From Pseudomonas prosekii (GTDB lineage: Bacteria > Pseudomonadota > Gammaproteobacteria > Pseudomonadales > Pseudomonadaceae): DNA of 64,000 nt. Below are positions 26,498 through 36,787 of the stretch, piece by piece. Every line of letters begins with the position of its first letter. Position 1 is the stretch's first letter. The stretch spans positions 2,767,001 through 2,831,000 of the forward strand of contig NZ_LT629762.1 of NCBI RefSeq assembly GCF_900105155.1. Direction: 5' to 3'. The notes under the pieces are model-generated. The model saw only the letters and a list, made by a program, of their open reading frames with translations. It was not told the DNA's origin and searched no databases. Both the position numbers and the translations under genes were made by a program.

Positions 26498-27448
26498 TCA
26501 CACCGCAATCGAAGGAAAGGGCAGGCCGGTCAGCGATTGCGCGCTGGTTGCCTGCTCTTCCATCAGCCAATCGAGAAACTGCTGGATCAACTCGCCGCGA
26601 CGTTTGCGTTGCGGCAACACCACGTAATAACCCAATCGGGAAATCAGCGTGTCGGCGATTGGCCGACACAACAAACCCTGCGCCAACAAGTTATCCACAA
26701 GGTGCCGCCAACCGATTGCGACGCCCTGTCCGCCAATCGCAGCCTGGATCAGCAAGGTGTAGTTGTCGAAACGCAACTGCCCCGGCGCCGGCGCAGACGT
26801 AATCCCCAACTCGCGAAACACGCCGCTCCAGTCGAACCAGTTACTGCTGTTCTCGCCGCGCAAATGCAGCAGCGGCAAGTCCAGCAGCGCCGGCACCGGC
26901 AAGGGCAGGGCGCGGTCCTTGAGCAACAGCGGGCTGCACACCGGAAACACTTCCTCACTGAACAACCAATGACTTTCGCCCTGTTTGAAGCGGCCATCGC
27001 CGAAGAGCACGGCGACGTCGATATCGGTGCGCAGCATGTTGTGATTGCGTTCGCTGGTGACGAGGCTGACGTCGATGTGCGGATTGGCCTGGTGAAAGCG
27101 GTGCAGACGCGGCATCAGCCAATACGCGGCGAAGGCGAAATCGGTGGCGACTTGCAGCACTTCGTGGGAATGCTGCGCGCTGATCGCGGTGAGTCCTGCG
27201 TCGATATTCTGCAAACCGAGCTGAACTTGCTCGAACAGGATGGTCCCGGCTTCAGTCAGTTCGATGCCACGGTAAATACGATCAAACAGTCGTGTGCCGA
27301 GCTGCTCTTCCAACCGTTTGATCTGCTGGCTGATCGCCGGTTGGGTGGTGCCGAGCTCCACCGCTGCGGCGGTAAAACTGCGCTGACGGGCCGCTGCTTC
27401 GAAGGCGCGCAGCAGGTCGAGGGACAAATCACCGAGGGCGTCATACAT
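26498..27448 (-). CDS. LysR-family regulator of choline sulfate use
   Basis: This 316-aa regulator has an N-terminal winged helix-turn-helix (about 8-67, FTAAAVELGTTQPAISQQIKRLE) and a periplasmic-binding-like effector domain (about 95-300). It is transcribed divergently from the choline sulfatase gene with 114 bp between starts, the classic LysR layout. The equivalent next to betC in other pseudomonads (PA0032 type) is annotated as the choline-sulfate utilisation regulator, and this assignment rests on that context. The inducer is probably choline sulfate or choline. Confidence 0.85.
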   Translation of the reverse strand: MYDALGDLSLDLLRAFEAAARQRSFTAAAVELGTTQPAISQQIKRLEEQLGTRLFDRIYRGIELTEAGTILFEQVQLGLQNIDAGLTAISAQHSHEVLQVATDFAFAAYWLMPRLHRFHQANPHIDVSLVTSERNHNMLRTDIDVAVLFGDGRFKQGESHWLFSEEVFPVCSPLLLKDRALPLPVPALLDLPLLHLRGENSSNWFDWSGVFRELGITSAPAPGQLRFDNYTLLIQAAIGGQGVAIGWRHLVDNLLAQGLLCRPIADTLISRLGYYVVLPQRKRRGELIQQFLDWLMEEQATSAQSLTGLPFPSIAV

Positions 27449-27562
27449 AAGCTGTGCTTATCCTAGTCATTGCTTGGCGTGGGCTTTACCGCAAATCGCA
27501 TGGCCTCCATGCTCGGTGGCAGCACTCTCGCATAAATATTCACTATGGAATGCCGCGATCAC

Positions 27563-29071
27563 ATGAAGCGCAAGAATATTCTTTTCATCATGGCCGATCA
27601 GATGGCCGCGCCAATGTTGCCGTTCTACGGTCCTTCGCCTATCAAACTGCCGAATCTCAGCCGCCTCGCCGCCGAAGGCGTGGTGTTCGACGCCGCGTAT
27701 TGCAACAGCCCGTTGTGCGCGCCGTCGCGTTTTACTTTGGTCAGCGGTCAATTGCCGAGCAAGATCGGCGCTTACGACAATGCGGCCGATTTCCCCGCCG
27801 ACGTCCCGACTTACGCGCACTATCTGCGTCGCCTCGGCTACCGCACGGCGCTGTCGGGCAAGATGCATTTCTGCGGCCCGGACCAACTCCACGGCTATGA
27901 AGAACGCCTGACCAGTGACATCTATCCCGCCGATTACGGTTGGTCGGTAAACTGGGACGAACCGGACGTGCGCCCGACCTGGTTCCACAACATGTCCTCG
28001 GTGCTGCAAGCCGGGCCGTGCGTGCGCACCAATCAACTGGATTTCGACGAAGAAGTGGTGTTCAAAGCGCAGCAATACTTGTTCGATCACATCCGCGAGG
28101 ATGGCGATCAGCCGTTTTGCCTGACCGTGTCTATGACTCACCCACACGATCCGTACACCATTCCCAAGCCGTTCTGGGATATGTACGACGACGCCGACAT
28201 CCCTTTGCCTACGACGCCGCCGCAATCCGAACTCGACCCGCACTCGCAGCGCCTGCTCAAGGTTTACGACCTGTGGGATAAGCCATTGCCTGTGGATAAG
28301 ATTCGCGATGCGCGCCGCGCGTATTTCGGCGCGTGCAGCTATATCGACAGCAACGTCGGCAAACTCCTGCAAACGCTTGAGGAAACCGGGCTGATCGACG
28401 ACACGATCATCGTGTTCTCCGGCGACCACGGCGACATGCTTGGCGAGCGTGGCCTCTGGTACAAAATGCACTGGTTCGAAATGGCCGCCCGCGTGCCGCT
28501 GTTGATCAGCTCGCCAGGGCAGTTCGGCGCGGGCCGGGTCAGCGCTGCGGTTTCGACGGCCGACCTGTTGCCGACGTTTGTTGAATTGGCCGGCGGTTCA
28601 CTGGAGCCGGGCTTGCCGCTCGATGGCCGTTCGCTGGTGTCGCATCTGCAAGGGCAGGGCGGGCATGACGAAGTGTTCGGCGAGTATATGGCCGAAGGCA
28701 CCATCAGCCCGTTGATGATGATTCGGCGCGGCGCGTACAAATTTATCTACAGCGAAGACGACCCTTGCCTACTCTTCGACGTACACAACGACCCGCGCGA
28801 ACAGGAAGAACTCAGCCAGTCGCATCGGCCGTTGTTCGACGAGTTTCTCGCCGAGGCGCGGGCCAAATGGAACATTCCGCAGATTCATCAACAAGTGCTG
28901 CAGAGCCAACGGCGCCGGCGTTTCGTCGCCGAGGCCCTGACCATCGGCAAGCTGAAGAGCTGGGATCACCAGCCGCTGGTCGACGCCAGTCAGCAGTACA
29001 TGCGCAACCACATCGACCTCGATGATCTGGAGCGCAAAGCACGTTATCCACAACCCTGCCAAAACCAATAA
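27563..29071 (+). CDS. betC: Choline-sulfatase BetC
   Basis: This enzyme hydrolyses choline O-sulfate to choline and sulfate, feeding glycine betaine synthesis and sulfur supply. It is a type I sulfatase of 502 aa from the ATG at 27563; an ATG six codons earlier is also possible. The site LCAPSRFTLVSG holds C52, which becomes formylglycine. Metal ligands include MADQ near the N-terminus and FSGDHGDMLGERGLW, and the C-terminal tail ending WDHQP...YMRNHIDLDDLE is the choline-sulfatase-specific extension. It is cytoplasmic, as no signal peptide is seen. It forms an operon with the choline-binding gene. Confidence 0.93.
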   Translation: MKRKNILFIMADQMAAPMLPFYGPSPIKLPNLSRLAAEGVVFDAAYCNSPLCAPSRFTLVSGQLPSKIGAYDNAADFPADVPTYAHYLRRLGYRTALSGKMHFCGPDQLHGYEERLTSDIYPADYGWSVNWDEPDVRPTWFHNMSSVLQAGPCVRTNQLDFDEEVVFKAQQYLFDHIREDGDQPFCLTVSMTHPHDPYTIPKPFWDMYDDADIPLPTTPPQSELDPHSQRLLKVYDLWDKPLPVDKIRDARRAYFGACSYIDSNVGKLLQTLEETGLIDDTIIVFSGDHGDMLGERGLWYKMHWFEMAARVPLLISSPGQFGAGRVSAAVSTADLLPTFVELAGGSLEPGLPLDGRSLVSHLQGQGGHDEVFGEYMAEGTISPLMMIRRGAYKFIYSEDDPCLLFDVHNDPREQEELSQSHRPLFDEFLAEARAKWNIPQIHQQVLQSQRRRRFVAEALTIGKLKSWDHQPLVDASQQYMRNHIDLDDLERKARYPQPCQNQ

Positions 29072-29087
29072 TGTGAAGGGGAAGTCC

Positions 29088-30008
29088 ATGCAAACGTTAT
29101 CCACAGTCGTGACGGTCGGGCTGCTGGCTCTGGGCAGCGCTTCGGCGTTTGCTGATCAGAGCTGCGAGACGGTGAAAATGGCTGACCCGGGTTGGAGCGA
29201 CATCGCCGCCACCAACGCCATCACCGGGTTTCTGCTGGACGGCATGGGCTACAAGGCCAAAATCGATACGCTCGCCGTGCCGATCACCTTTGGCGGGCTC
29301 AAGGACGGCCAGGTCGACGTTTTTTTGGGTAACTGGATGCCGGCGCAGCAGGGCTTCTACGACAAGTTCGTGGCGAATGGCGATGTCACGCAACTGGCGA
29401 AAAACCTCGACGGCACCGAGTTCACCCTGGCCGTGCCGGATTACGTCTGGGACGCCGGCGTGCATGATTTCGCCGATTTGAACAAATTCGCCGACAAGTT
29501 CGACAAGAAGATCTACGGCATCGGCTCTGGCGCGCCGGCGAATATTTCGCTGCAGGACATCATCAAAAAGAACGATTTCGAGCTCGGCCAATGGAAACTG
29601 GTCGAGTCCAGCGAGCAGGCGATGCTGGCAGAAGTGTCCCGCGCGGTTAAGAAACAGAAGTTCGTGACCTTCCTCGGCTGGACGCCGCACCCGATGAACG
29701 TGCAACTGAAAATGCATTATCTGAAGGGTGGCGAGAAGTACTTCGGCGACACCGGCAGCGTTTATACATTGACCCGCAAAGGTTATGCACAGGCGTGCCC
29801 GAACGTTGGCAAACTGCTGACCAACCTGAGTTTCACCCAGGACATGGAAAACAGCATCATGGCTGAGGTGGTGAACAAGAAAATCAGCAACGCCGAAGCG
29901 GCCAAGGCGTGGATCAAGGCCAACCCGGCGGTGCTCGACAAGTGGCTGGACGGCGTGAAAACGCTGGATGGCAAAGACGCGCTGGGGGCGGTGAAGGCCA
30001 AGCTTTGA
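29088..30008 (+). CDS. choX: Choline ABC transporter substrate-binding protein ChoX
   Basis: This 306-aa periplasmic protein has a Sec signal (TVGLLALGSASAFA) and an OpuAC/ProX-type fold. Binding-site aromatic motifs are ADPGWSDI, GNWMPAQQG and GWTPHPMN, where tryptophans cage the trimethylammonium group. It starts 16 bp after betC with AAGGGGAAG upstream, so the two are one transcript. No permease or ATPase gene (choW/choV) is adjacent, so it must dock on a transporter encoded elsewhere. Two exact DnaA-box 9-mers lie around its start (29044, 29097). Confidence 0.9.
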   Translation: MQTLSTVVTVGLLALGSASAFADQSCETVKMADPGWSDIAATNAITGFLLDGMGYKAKIDTLAVPITFGGLKDGQVDVFLGNWMPAQQGFYDKFVANGDVTQLAKNLDGTEFTLAVPDYVWDAGVHDFADLNKFADKFDKKIYGIGSGAPANISLQDIIKKNDFELGQWKLVESSEQAMLAEVSRAVKKQKFVTFLGWTPHPMNVQLKMHYLKGGEKYFGDTGSVYTLTRKGYAQACPNVGKLLTNLSFTQDMENSIMAEVVNKKISNAEAAKAWIKANPAVLDKWLDGVKTLDGKDALGAVKAKL

Positions 30009-30042
30009 TTGGGTGATCCTGGATTTTGGTATGGCTGGAGAT

Positions 30043-30259
30043 CGCCCCCTCACCCCAGCCCTCTCCCCAGAGGGGAGAGGGGGAAAGGGAGCAGATCTCC
30101 ACGCTTTTCAAATCCTGAGTTCGGCTCGGACATTCAGATCTATACGGCTGCGCCTTTCGAATCCTGAGTTCGACTCAGGCTTTCAGGTCGATGTAGCTCC
30201 AGAGAACAACACGGTCAGTCCCCTCGCCCCTCTGGGGAGAGGGTTAGGGTGAGGGGGCG
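30043..30259. repeat. Composite repeat: long inverted repeat enclosing two direct repeats
   Basis: CGCCCCCTCACCCCAGCCCT near 30043 is mirrored by the complementary GGGTTAGGGTGAGGGGGCG near 30241, and both ends contain CTCTGGGGAGAGGG or its complement. Between them, AATCCTGAGTTCG followed by a similar CTCGG...TTCAG tract occurs at 30111 and again at 30160 (period 49). The 217-bp element separates choX from the SulP gene and may terminate or attenuate transcription between them. Confidence 0.8.
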
Positions 30260-30319
30260 GTCCAACTGATACCCCTCTCACCCTGCTACCCTTGCGCAAA
30301 CTCCCACCCGAGAGGACCC

Positions 30320-31888
30320 ATGGCATTCCCCAGCCGCCATTCACTCTTTCCTTTTCTGAGCTGGCTGCCGCGCCAGACCCGCGCCAGCGTTGGCCGCGAT
30401 GCGATCGTTGGCCTCAGTGGCGCGATTCTCGCGCTGCCACAATCCATCGCCTACGCCCTGATCGCCGGGTTGCCACCGGAATACGGCTTGTACGCGGCGA
30501 TCATTCCGGTGTTGATCGCTTGTTTGTGGGGCTCGTCGTGGCACCTGATCTGCGGTCCTACAGCGGCGATTTCCATCGTCCTCTACGCCAGCGTCAGCCC
30601 ACTGGCCGTGCCCGCGTCGCAGGACTACATCACGCTGATCCTGTTGCTGACGCTGCTGGCGGGTATTTTCCAGTGGTTGCTGGGTCTGCTGCGCTTCGGC
30701 GCATTAGTGAATTTCGTGTCGCATTCGGTGGTGCTCGGTTTCACCCTCGGCGCCGCCGTGGTGATTGCCATCGGGCAGATGCCGAATCTGCTCGGTCTCG
30801 ACCTGCCGAACGAAGCCACGGCGCTCAACAGCCTGATGACCCTGATCACCCACCTTGGGGCTGTGGATAAACCTTCGTTAGTGTTGGGGATCGCCACAGT
30901 TGGCGTCGGCATCGTGCTGAAAATGCTTCTGCCGCGCTGGCCGACGTTGTTGCTCACGCTGGTGCTGAGCGGTTTGCTGGTGTGGCTGTGGCCGTCGATG
31001 TTTGGCCACGTGCATCTGGTCAGCGCATTTGTCGGGCGTTTACCGCCCTTCAGCGCGGTGCCGCTGGACCTGGAATTGATCCTGCGTCTGCTGCCGAGCG
31101 CGGTCGCGGTGGGCATGCTCGGGCTGGTGACAAGCCTGTCGATTGCCCGCTCGTTGTCGGCGCGCTCGCAGCAATTGCTCGACGCCAATCAGGAAGTCCG
31201 CGCCCAGGGTTTATCGAACATTGTCGGGGCGTTCTTTTCCGGCTCGCTGTCCGCCGGTTCATTCACGCGTTCGGGTCTGAGCTACGAGGCGGGCGCCTGC
31301 TCGCCGCTGGCCGGGGTGTTTTCGGCGTTATGGGTGGCGTTGTTTGCGATTTTCGGCGCGGGTTTGATCGCGCACATTCCGATCCCGGCGATGGCCGGGA
31401 GCATTCTGTTGATCGCATGGGGATTGGTCGACCACCGCGCCATTCGTGCCTTGCTACGGGTCAGCCGCGCCGAATTTGTGGTGATGGCGCTGACCTGTGT
31501 CGCGACGTTGCTGCTGGAATTGCAAACGGCGATTTACGCCGGGGTGCTGGCGTCGCTGTTTTTCTACCTCAAACGCACGTCGCAGCCGCGCGTGCAGCAC
31601 TGGCGCGATGGCGATGAAGATATTTTGCGTGTCGGCGGTTCAATCTTCTTCGGCGCCAGCCATTACCTGCAAGTGCGCCTGCAGCGGATGCACGGCGCCC
31701 GCGTGGTGATCGAGGCGCAGCACATCAACTTCATCGACTATTCAGGAGTGGAGATGTTGCACCAGGAAGCGCGGCGGCTGCTCAAACAGAATCGCAGCCT
31801 GACCCTGCGCGGGGCGCGACCACCGGTGGTGGAGGAACTGCGCAAGTTGGAAGGCCCGGACAAATGCCCGATCCGGTTTGAGGACTGA
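30320..31888 (+). CDS. SulP family anion transporter with STAS domain
   Basis: This 522-aa protein has a membrane core of about twelve helices, including the sulfate-transporter signature region (ALPQSIAYALIAGLPPEYGLYAA, ICGPTAAIS), and a C-terminal STAS domain (about 430-515, with HINFIDYSGVEMLHQEARRL). GAGAGGA precedes the ATG. Position next to betC suggests it moves sulfate or choline sulfate; SulP substrates range over sulfate, bicarbonate and dicarboxylates, so this is by context. A similar gene accompanies betC in P. aeruginosa (PA0029). Confidence 0.9.
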   Translation: MAFPSRHSLFPFLSWLPRQTRASVGRDAIVGLSGAILALPQSIAYALIAGLPPEYGLYAAIIPVLIACLWGSSWHLICGPTAAISIVLYASVSPLAVPASQDYITLILLLTLLAGIFQWLLGLLRFGALVNFVSHSVVLGFTLGAAVVIAIGQMPNLLGLDLPNEATALNSLMTLITHLGAVDKPSLVLGIATVGVGIVLKMLLPRWPTLLLTLVLSGLLVWLWPSMFGHVHLVSAFVGRLPPFSAVPLDLELILRLLPSAVAVGMLGLVTSLSIARSLSARSQQLLDANQEVRAQGLSNIVGAFFSGSLSAGSFTRSGLSYEAGACSPLAGVFSALWVALFAIFGAGLIAHIPIPAMAGSILLIAWGLVDHRAIRALLRVSRAEFVVMALTCVATLLLELQTAIYAGVLASLFFYLKRTSQPRVQHWRDGDEDILRVGGSIFFGASHYLQVRLQRMHGARVVIEAQHINFIDYSGVEMLHQEARRLLKQNRSLTLRGARPPVVEELRKLEGPDKCPIRFED

Positions 31889-31904
31889 ATTACCACCACT
31901 CCTT

Positions 31905-31994
31905 GTAGGAGCGAGGCTTGCCCGCGAAGGCGATATTTCAGCCGACATCTCTATCGAATGACACGGCCTCTTGGCGGGCAAGCCTCGCTCCTAC
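31905..31994. repeat. REP doublet, family A
   Basis: A 90-bp inverted pair of GTAGGAGCGAGGCTTGCCCG elements in the 116-bp gap between the convergent SulP and aroE genes. Confidence 0.9.
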
Positions 31995-32004
31995 AAGGGC
32001 AGGG

Positions 32005-32826
32005 TTATGCGGCCAGTTGTCGGCGCAGTTCGGCCAGCACCGGCGCGGTGTCGGGGCGTACGCCGCGCCACACGAAGAACGCTTCCGCCGCTTGTTCGGC
32101 GAGCATGCCCAAACCGTCCATCGCCACTGCCGCGCCTTGTTCCCGGGCCCAGCAGCAGAACGAGGTCGGCTCTTTGCCGTACATCATGTCGTAGCACACC
32201 GTCCGACCCGGCTCGACCAGACTTCCGGCAATCGGCGGTACATCGCCTGACAGGCTGGCGGACGTCGCGTTGATAATCAGGTCAACCGGCTCCTGCAACC
32301 AATCAAAACCACTCGCAGAAACCGGCCCCAGATCGGCAAACAATTGCGCAAGCAATTCGGCTTTTTCCACCGTGCGATTGGCGATGATCAGCGACGCCGG
32401 TTGTTCCGCCAGCAACGGTTCCAACGCCCCGCGCACCGCGCCGCCGGCACCCAGCACAAGAATGCGTTTGCCCGTGAGGCTGAACCCGGCGTTCACCGTC
32501 AGATCGCGCACCAGCCCGGCGCCGTCGGTGTTATCGCCGAGCAGCGAGCCGTCGGCGAGTTTGCTCAACGTGTTCACCGCGCCCGCCCGTTGCGCGCGGG
32601 CGGTCAGGCTGTCGGCCAAACGATAAGCGTCTTCCTTGAACGGCACGGTGACATTAGCGCCACGACCTTCGACGAAAAATGCCTTGGCGAAGTCGGAAAA
32701 GTCGTCGAGCGGCGCCAGTGAGGTGCTGTAGTCCAACTGTTCGCCGGTCTGCTCGGCAAACAGACGATGGATCATCGGCGACTTGCTGTGGCCAATCGGG
32801 TTACCGAAAACAACATAACGATCCAT
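32005..32826 (-). CDS. aroE: Shikimate dehydrogenase
   Basis: It reduces 3-dehydroshikimate to shikimate with NADPH in aromatic amino acid synthesis. The 273-aa protein has the substrate site [11 protein letters not shown], the catalytic pair K64 (NVTVPFKE) and D101 (GDNTDGAG), the NADP loop [12 protein letters not shown] with IANRT, and C-terminal [15 protein letters not shown]. Length is typical. It lies 13 bp downstream of hemF on the same strand, a conserved hemF-aroE pair in Pseudomonas. Confidence 0.96.
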   Translation of the reverse strand: MDRYVVFGNPIGHSKSPMIHRLFAEQTGEQLDYSTSLAPLDDFSDFAKAFFVEGRGANVTVPFKEDAYRLADSLTARAQRAGAVNTLSKLADGSLLGDNTDGAGLVRDLTVNAGFSLTGKRILVLGAGGAVRGALEPLLAEQPASLIIANRTVEKAELLAQLFADLGPVSASGFDWLQEPVDLIINATSASLSGDVPPIAGSLVEPGRTVCYDMMYGKEPTSFCCWAREQGAAVAMDGLGMLAEQAAEAFFVWRGVRPDTAPVLAELRRQLAA

Positions 32827-32839
32827 CAGATTCCCTCGT

Positions 32840-33778
<939 letters not shown>

Positions 33779-33919
33779 CTACGCGGCGCTCCATGGGAGC
33801 GGGGGCCGGCGCAAATGGGCGCGTAGCATAACATTGCACGCGGGCACGCCGCAGTTGACGAAGATCAAGCTAAGGAGTCCGATAGGCAGCTTCACAACGA
33901 CGACGAATGGAGAAGGCAA

Positions 33920-34897
33920 ATGGCTAAGCGTATCCAGATCCGCGCCCATGGCGGCCCCGAAGTGCTCGAGTATGTCGATTACCAACCCGCCGAGCCCGGC
34001 CCGCAGCAAGTGCGCGTCGCCAACAAGGCCATTGGTCTTAACTTCATCGACACTTATTACCGCAGCGGCCTCTATCCGCTGCCAGCCTTGCCGTCGGGCC
34101 TGGGCTCCGAAGGCGCGGGGATTGTCGAAGCGGTGGGCAGCGAAGTGACCCGCTTCAAGGTCGGCGACCGCGTCGCTTACGGCAGCGGTCCGTTGGGCGC
34201 CTACAGTGAAATCCACGTGTTGCCAGAAGCCAACTTGGTGGCGTTGCCGGACGCCATCAGCTTCGAACAAGCCGCCGGGGTGATGCTCAAGGGCCTCACC
34301 GTGCAGTACCTGTTGCGCCAGACCTATGAACTCAAGGGCGGCGAAACCATTCTGTTCCACGCGGCGGCGGGCGGCGTCGGTTCCCTCGCGTGCCAGTGGG
34401 CCAAGGCGTTGGGCGTGAAGCTGATCGGCACGGTCAGTTCAGCCGAGAAAGCCGCGCTGGCGAAGGCCAACGGCGCGTGGGAAACGATTGATTACAGCCA
34501 CGAAAACGTCGCACAACGGGTGCTGGAATTGACCGACGGGAAAAAAGTCCCGGTGGTCTACGACGGCGTCGGCAAGGACACTTGGCTGACGTCGCTGGAC
34601 AGCGTGCAGCAGCGCGGTCTGGTGGTGAGTTTTGGTAATGCGTCGGGCGCGGTGGACGGGGTCAACCTGGGGATTCTCGCGGCGAAGGGTTCGCTGTACG
34701 TGACCCGGCCGACCCTGGCGACTTATGCGAACAACGCCGAAAACCTGCAGCGCATGGCCGATGAGCTGTTCGAAATGATCAGCAGCGGCAAGCTGAAAGT
34801 CGACATCAGCCAGAAGTATTCGCTGGCCGATGCGGCGAAGGCGCAGAGCGAATTGTCGGCGCGGCGCACGACGGGTTCGACGGTTTTGTTGCCTTGA
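33920..34897 (+). CDS. qor: NADPH:quinone oxidoreductase
   Basis: This 325-aa zinc-free medium-chain reductase starts MAKRIQIRAHGGPEVLEYVDY, with the cofactor loop HAAAGGVGSLACQWAKALG and the substrate-side INFIDTYYRSGLYPLP typical of Qor (zeta-crystallin-like). It reduces quinones with NADPH. GGAGAAGG precedes the ATG. It is divergent from hemF (165 bp shared upstream region), as in other pseudomonads, suggesting linked redox control though no operator was found. Confidence 0.92.
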   Translation: MAKRIQIRAHGGPEVLEYVDYQPAEPGPQQVRVANKAIGLNFIDTYYRSGLYPLPALPSGLGSEGAGIVEAVGSEVTRFKVGDRVAYGSGPLGAYSEIHVLPEANLVALPDAISFEQAAGVMLKGLTVQYLLRQTYELKGGETILFHAAAGGVGSLACQWAKALGVKLIGTVSSAEKAALAKANGAWETIDYSHENVAQRVLELTDGKKVPVVYDGVGKDTWLTSLDSVQQRGLVVSFGNASGAVDGVNLGILAAKGSLYVTRPTLATYANNAENLQRMADELFEMISSGKLKVDISQKYSLADAAKAQSELSARRTTGSTVLLP

Positions 34898-34904
34898 CGG
34901 ACGC

Positions 34905-34980
34905 CATCGCGAGCAAGCTCGCTCCCACATGGATTATGTGTTGATCACAAATCTCCTGTGAGAGCGAGCTTGCTCGCGAT
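34905..34980. repeat. REP doublet, family B
   Basis: CATCGCGAGCAAGCTCGCTC and its inverse AGAGCGAGCTTGCTCGCGAT enclose 76 bp in the convergent gap between qor and tsaC. Same family as 20589-20665. Confidence 0.9.
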
Positions 34981-34995
34981 AGGCTCAATGCGGTC

Positions 34996-35553
34996 TCAGC
35001 CCGGGCGTACCACATTCCCGGTCGCCAGATCGCGGATCACGCTCGGGTTCTTGCGCCCACCGAGATTGCCGCCCAACACCCCATCAATCTGCCCACGGAA
35101 ATACTGCTCGACGCGAATCCGCGTGCGCGCTGCCGGGCGGCCCTGCGGGTTGGCGGATGTCGACACCAGCGGCCCGACCAATGCGCACAAATCGCGCACC
35201 AGCGGATGATCGCTGACGCGCAGCGCCACGGTTTCGTGCACCCCGGTAATCCATTGCGGCAACTGGTTCTGGTGCGGCACCAGCCAAGTGTTCGGCCCCG
35301 GCCAAGTGCTGGCCATGCGGTCCATCCACAGCTCGGGAAAGTCTTCGAAGAGGAAGTCGAACTGGCGAATGTTGTCGGCCACCAGGATCAGGCCCTTATC
35401 CACCGCCCGCCCCTTGATCATCAACAAACGCGCCACCGCTTCTTCATCCCACGGGTCGCAACCCAGACCCCAGACGGCTTCGGTCGGGTAGGCGATTACC
35501 GCTCCTGCGCGAATTGCTTGCGCGGCTTGCTGCACACGCCAACTGTTGACCAT
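34996..35553 (-). CDS. tsaC: Threonylcarbamoyl-AMP synthase TsaC (YrdC/Sua5 family)
   Basis: It makes threonylcarbamoyl-AMP from Thr, bicarbonate and ATP for the t6A37 tRNA modification. The 185-aa protein is a single YrdC domain with [47 protein letters not shown] and [15 protein letters not shown]. It is the short form without a Sua5 domain. It lies 54 bp downstream of dprA on the same strand, the usual pseudomonad order. Confidence 0.93.
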   Translation of the reverse strand: MVNSWRVQQAAQAIRAGAVIAYPTEAVWGLGCDPWDEEAVARLLMIKGRAVDKGLILVADNIRQFDFLFEDFPELWMDRMASTWPGPNTWLVPHQNQLPQWITGVHETVALRVSDHPLVRDLCALVGPLVSTSANPQGRPAARTRIRVEQYFRGQIDGVLGGNLGGRKNPSVIRDLATGNVVRPG

Positions 35554-35607
35554 GAAAAACTCTCCGGAATAAGGCTCTGCGCAGTTTACCGATTCTCCTT
35601 ATAAAAC

Positions 35608-36708
35608 CTAGCTCACCCGCGCAAACCAGCGACCGCTTTCGCACACCGCCCGGCCATCCATTTCCAGTTCGGTCAGCGCCACCAGCACTTTCGGCAGCGC
35701 CCAACCGCTGCTGTGCGCCAGCGCTTCACTGGTGTGCGGCGCCGCGTGCAGCAGCATCAGCAACGGATGAATCGCCGGCGCAGCGTTGATGGCCAATGGC
35801 AATTGCTGCCAGCCGCGCAAGGCTTCGAGGATGTGCTCGATGGTTTCCACCAACATCGCGCCGTCGCGGATCAGTTGATGGCAACCCTTGGCGCCGGGGT
35901 GATGAATCGAGCCCGGAATCGCATAAACCTCGCGCCCCTGTTCCGCCGCCAGCCGCGCAGTAATCAGCGAACCACTGGCGACGCTGGCTTCGACCACGAG
36001 CACGCCGAGCGACAGACCGCTGATGATCCGGTTGCGCCGGGGGAAGTTGCTGGCGGTCGGGCCGGCGTCCAAAGGGAATTCGGAAAGCACCGCGCTGCCG
36101 CTGGCAATCATCGCGTCGGCGAGGCGGCGATTGCGCTGTGGATAAAACTTTTCAAGTCCCGTGCCAAGCACCCCTACCGTTTGCCCGCCAACGTCCAAAG
36201 CGCCTTGGTGCGCGGCGGCGTCGATGCCGAGCGCCAAGCCGCTGGTGATGACAAAACCGGCACCGGCCAGACTTCGTGAAAACGCCGCCGCCGTGTCCAT
36301 TCCCGGTCTCGAAGCGCGGCGGCTGCCAACCATCGCCAGTTGCGGTTTATCGAGGATGCCGGGGTCGCCAGCGACGAACAGCAGCGGCGGCGCATCGCTG
36401 ATTTCCGCGAGCAGCGCCGGGTAGTCCGGTTGGTCCCACATCAGCAAATGCTGGCCCGGACGCTCTAGCCAGGCCAATGCGTGATAGGCGCCGTCGCGAA
36501 TATCCTCCGCGCGCCGCGCCTCGGCGCAGCTTGCCGGCAAGCCCAGCGAGCGCCAGGCACTGGCCGGTGCGCTGATGGCTTTGGAGGCCGAGCCGAAGGC
36601 TTCGAGCAGTTTCTTGAAACGCACCGGGCCCAGATCGGGCAAGCGGTGCAGGCGTAGACGAGCTTCCAGTTCCGCAGGCGAAACCGGTGCAGCAACAGCG
36701 ATAGTCAT
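35608..36708 (-). CDS. dprA: DNA-processing protein DprA
   Basis: It loads RecA on incoming single-stranded DNA during natural transformation. The 366-aa protein has a SAM-like N-terminal helical part, the Rossmann-like core with LAMVGSRRASRPG, SGLALGIDAAAHQGAL, VGVLGTGLEKFYPQRNRRLADAM and SEFPLDAGPTASNFPRRNRIISGLS, and a C-terminal winged-helix DML1-type domain (about 300-366). Starts 79 bp after the LysM gene; likely cotranscribed with it and tsaC. Confidence 0.93.
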   Translation of the reverse strand: MTIAVAAPVSPAELEARLRLHRLPDLGPVRFKKLLEAFGSASKAISAPASAWRSLGLPASCAEARRAEDIRDGAYHALAWLERPGQHLLMWDQPDYPALLAEISDAPPLLFVAGDPGILDKPQLAMVGSRRASRPGMDTAAAFSRSLAGAGFVITSGLALGIDAAAHQGALDVGGQTVGVLGTGLEKFYPQRNRRLADAMIASGSAVLSEFPLDAGPTASNFPRRNRIISGLSLGVLVVEASVASGSLITARLAAEQGREVYAIPGSIHHPGAKGCHQLIRDGAMLVETIEHILEALRGWQQLPLAINAAPAIHPLLMLLHAAPHTSEALAHSSGWALPKVLVALTELEMDGRAVCESGRWFARVS

Positions 36709-36787
36709 GGATCATCCTTGATCGTTATGAGCCCCGTCGAACCGGGAATAAGCTGTGGATAACTCTGTTGGTAACTTGTGAAGCCTG

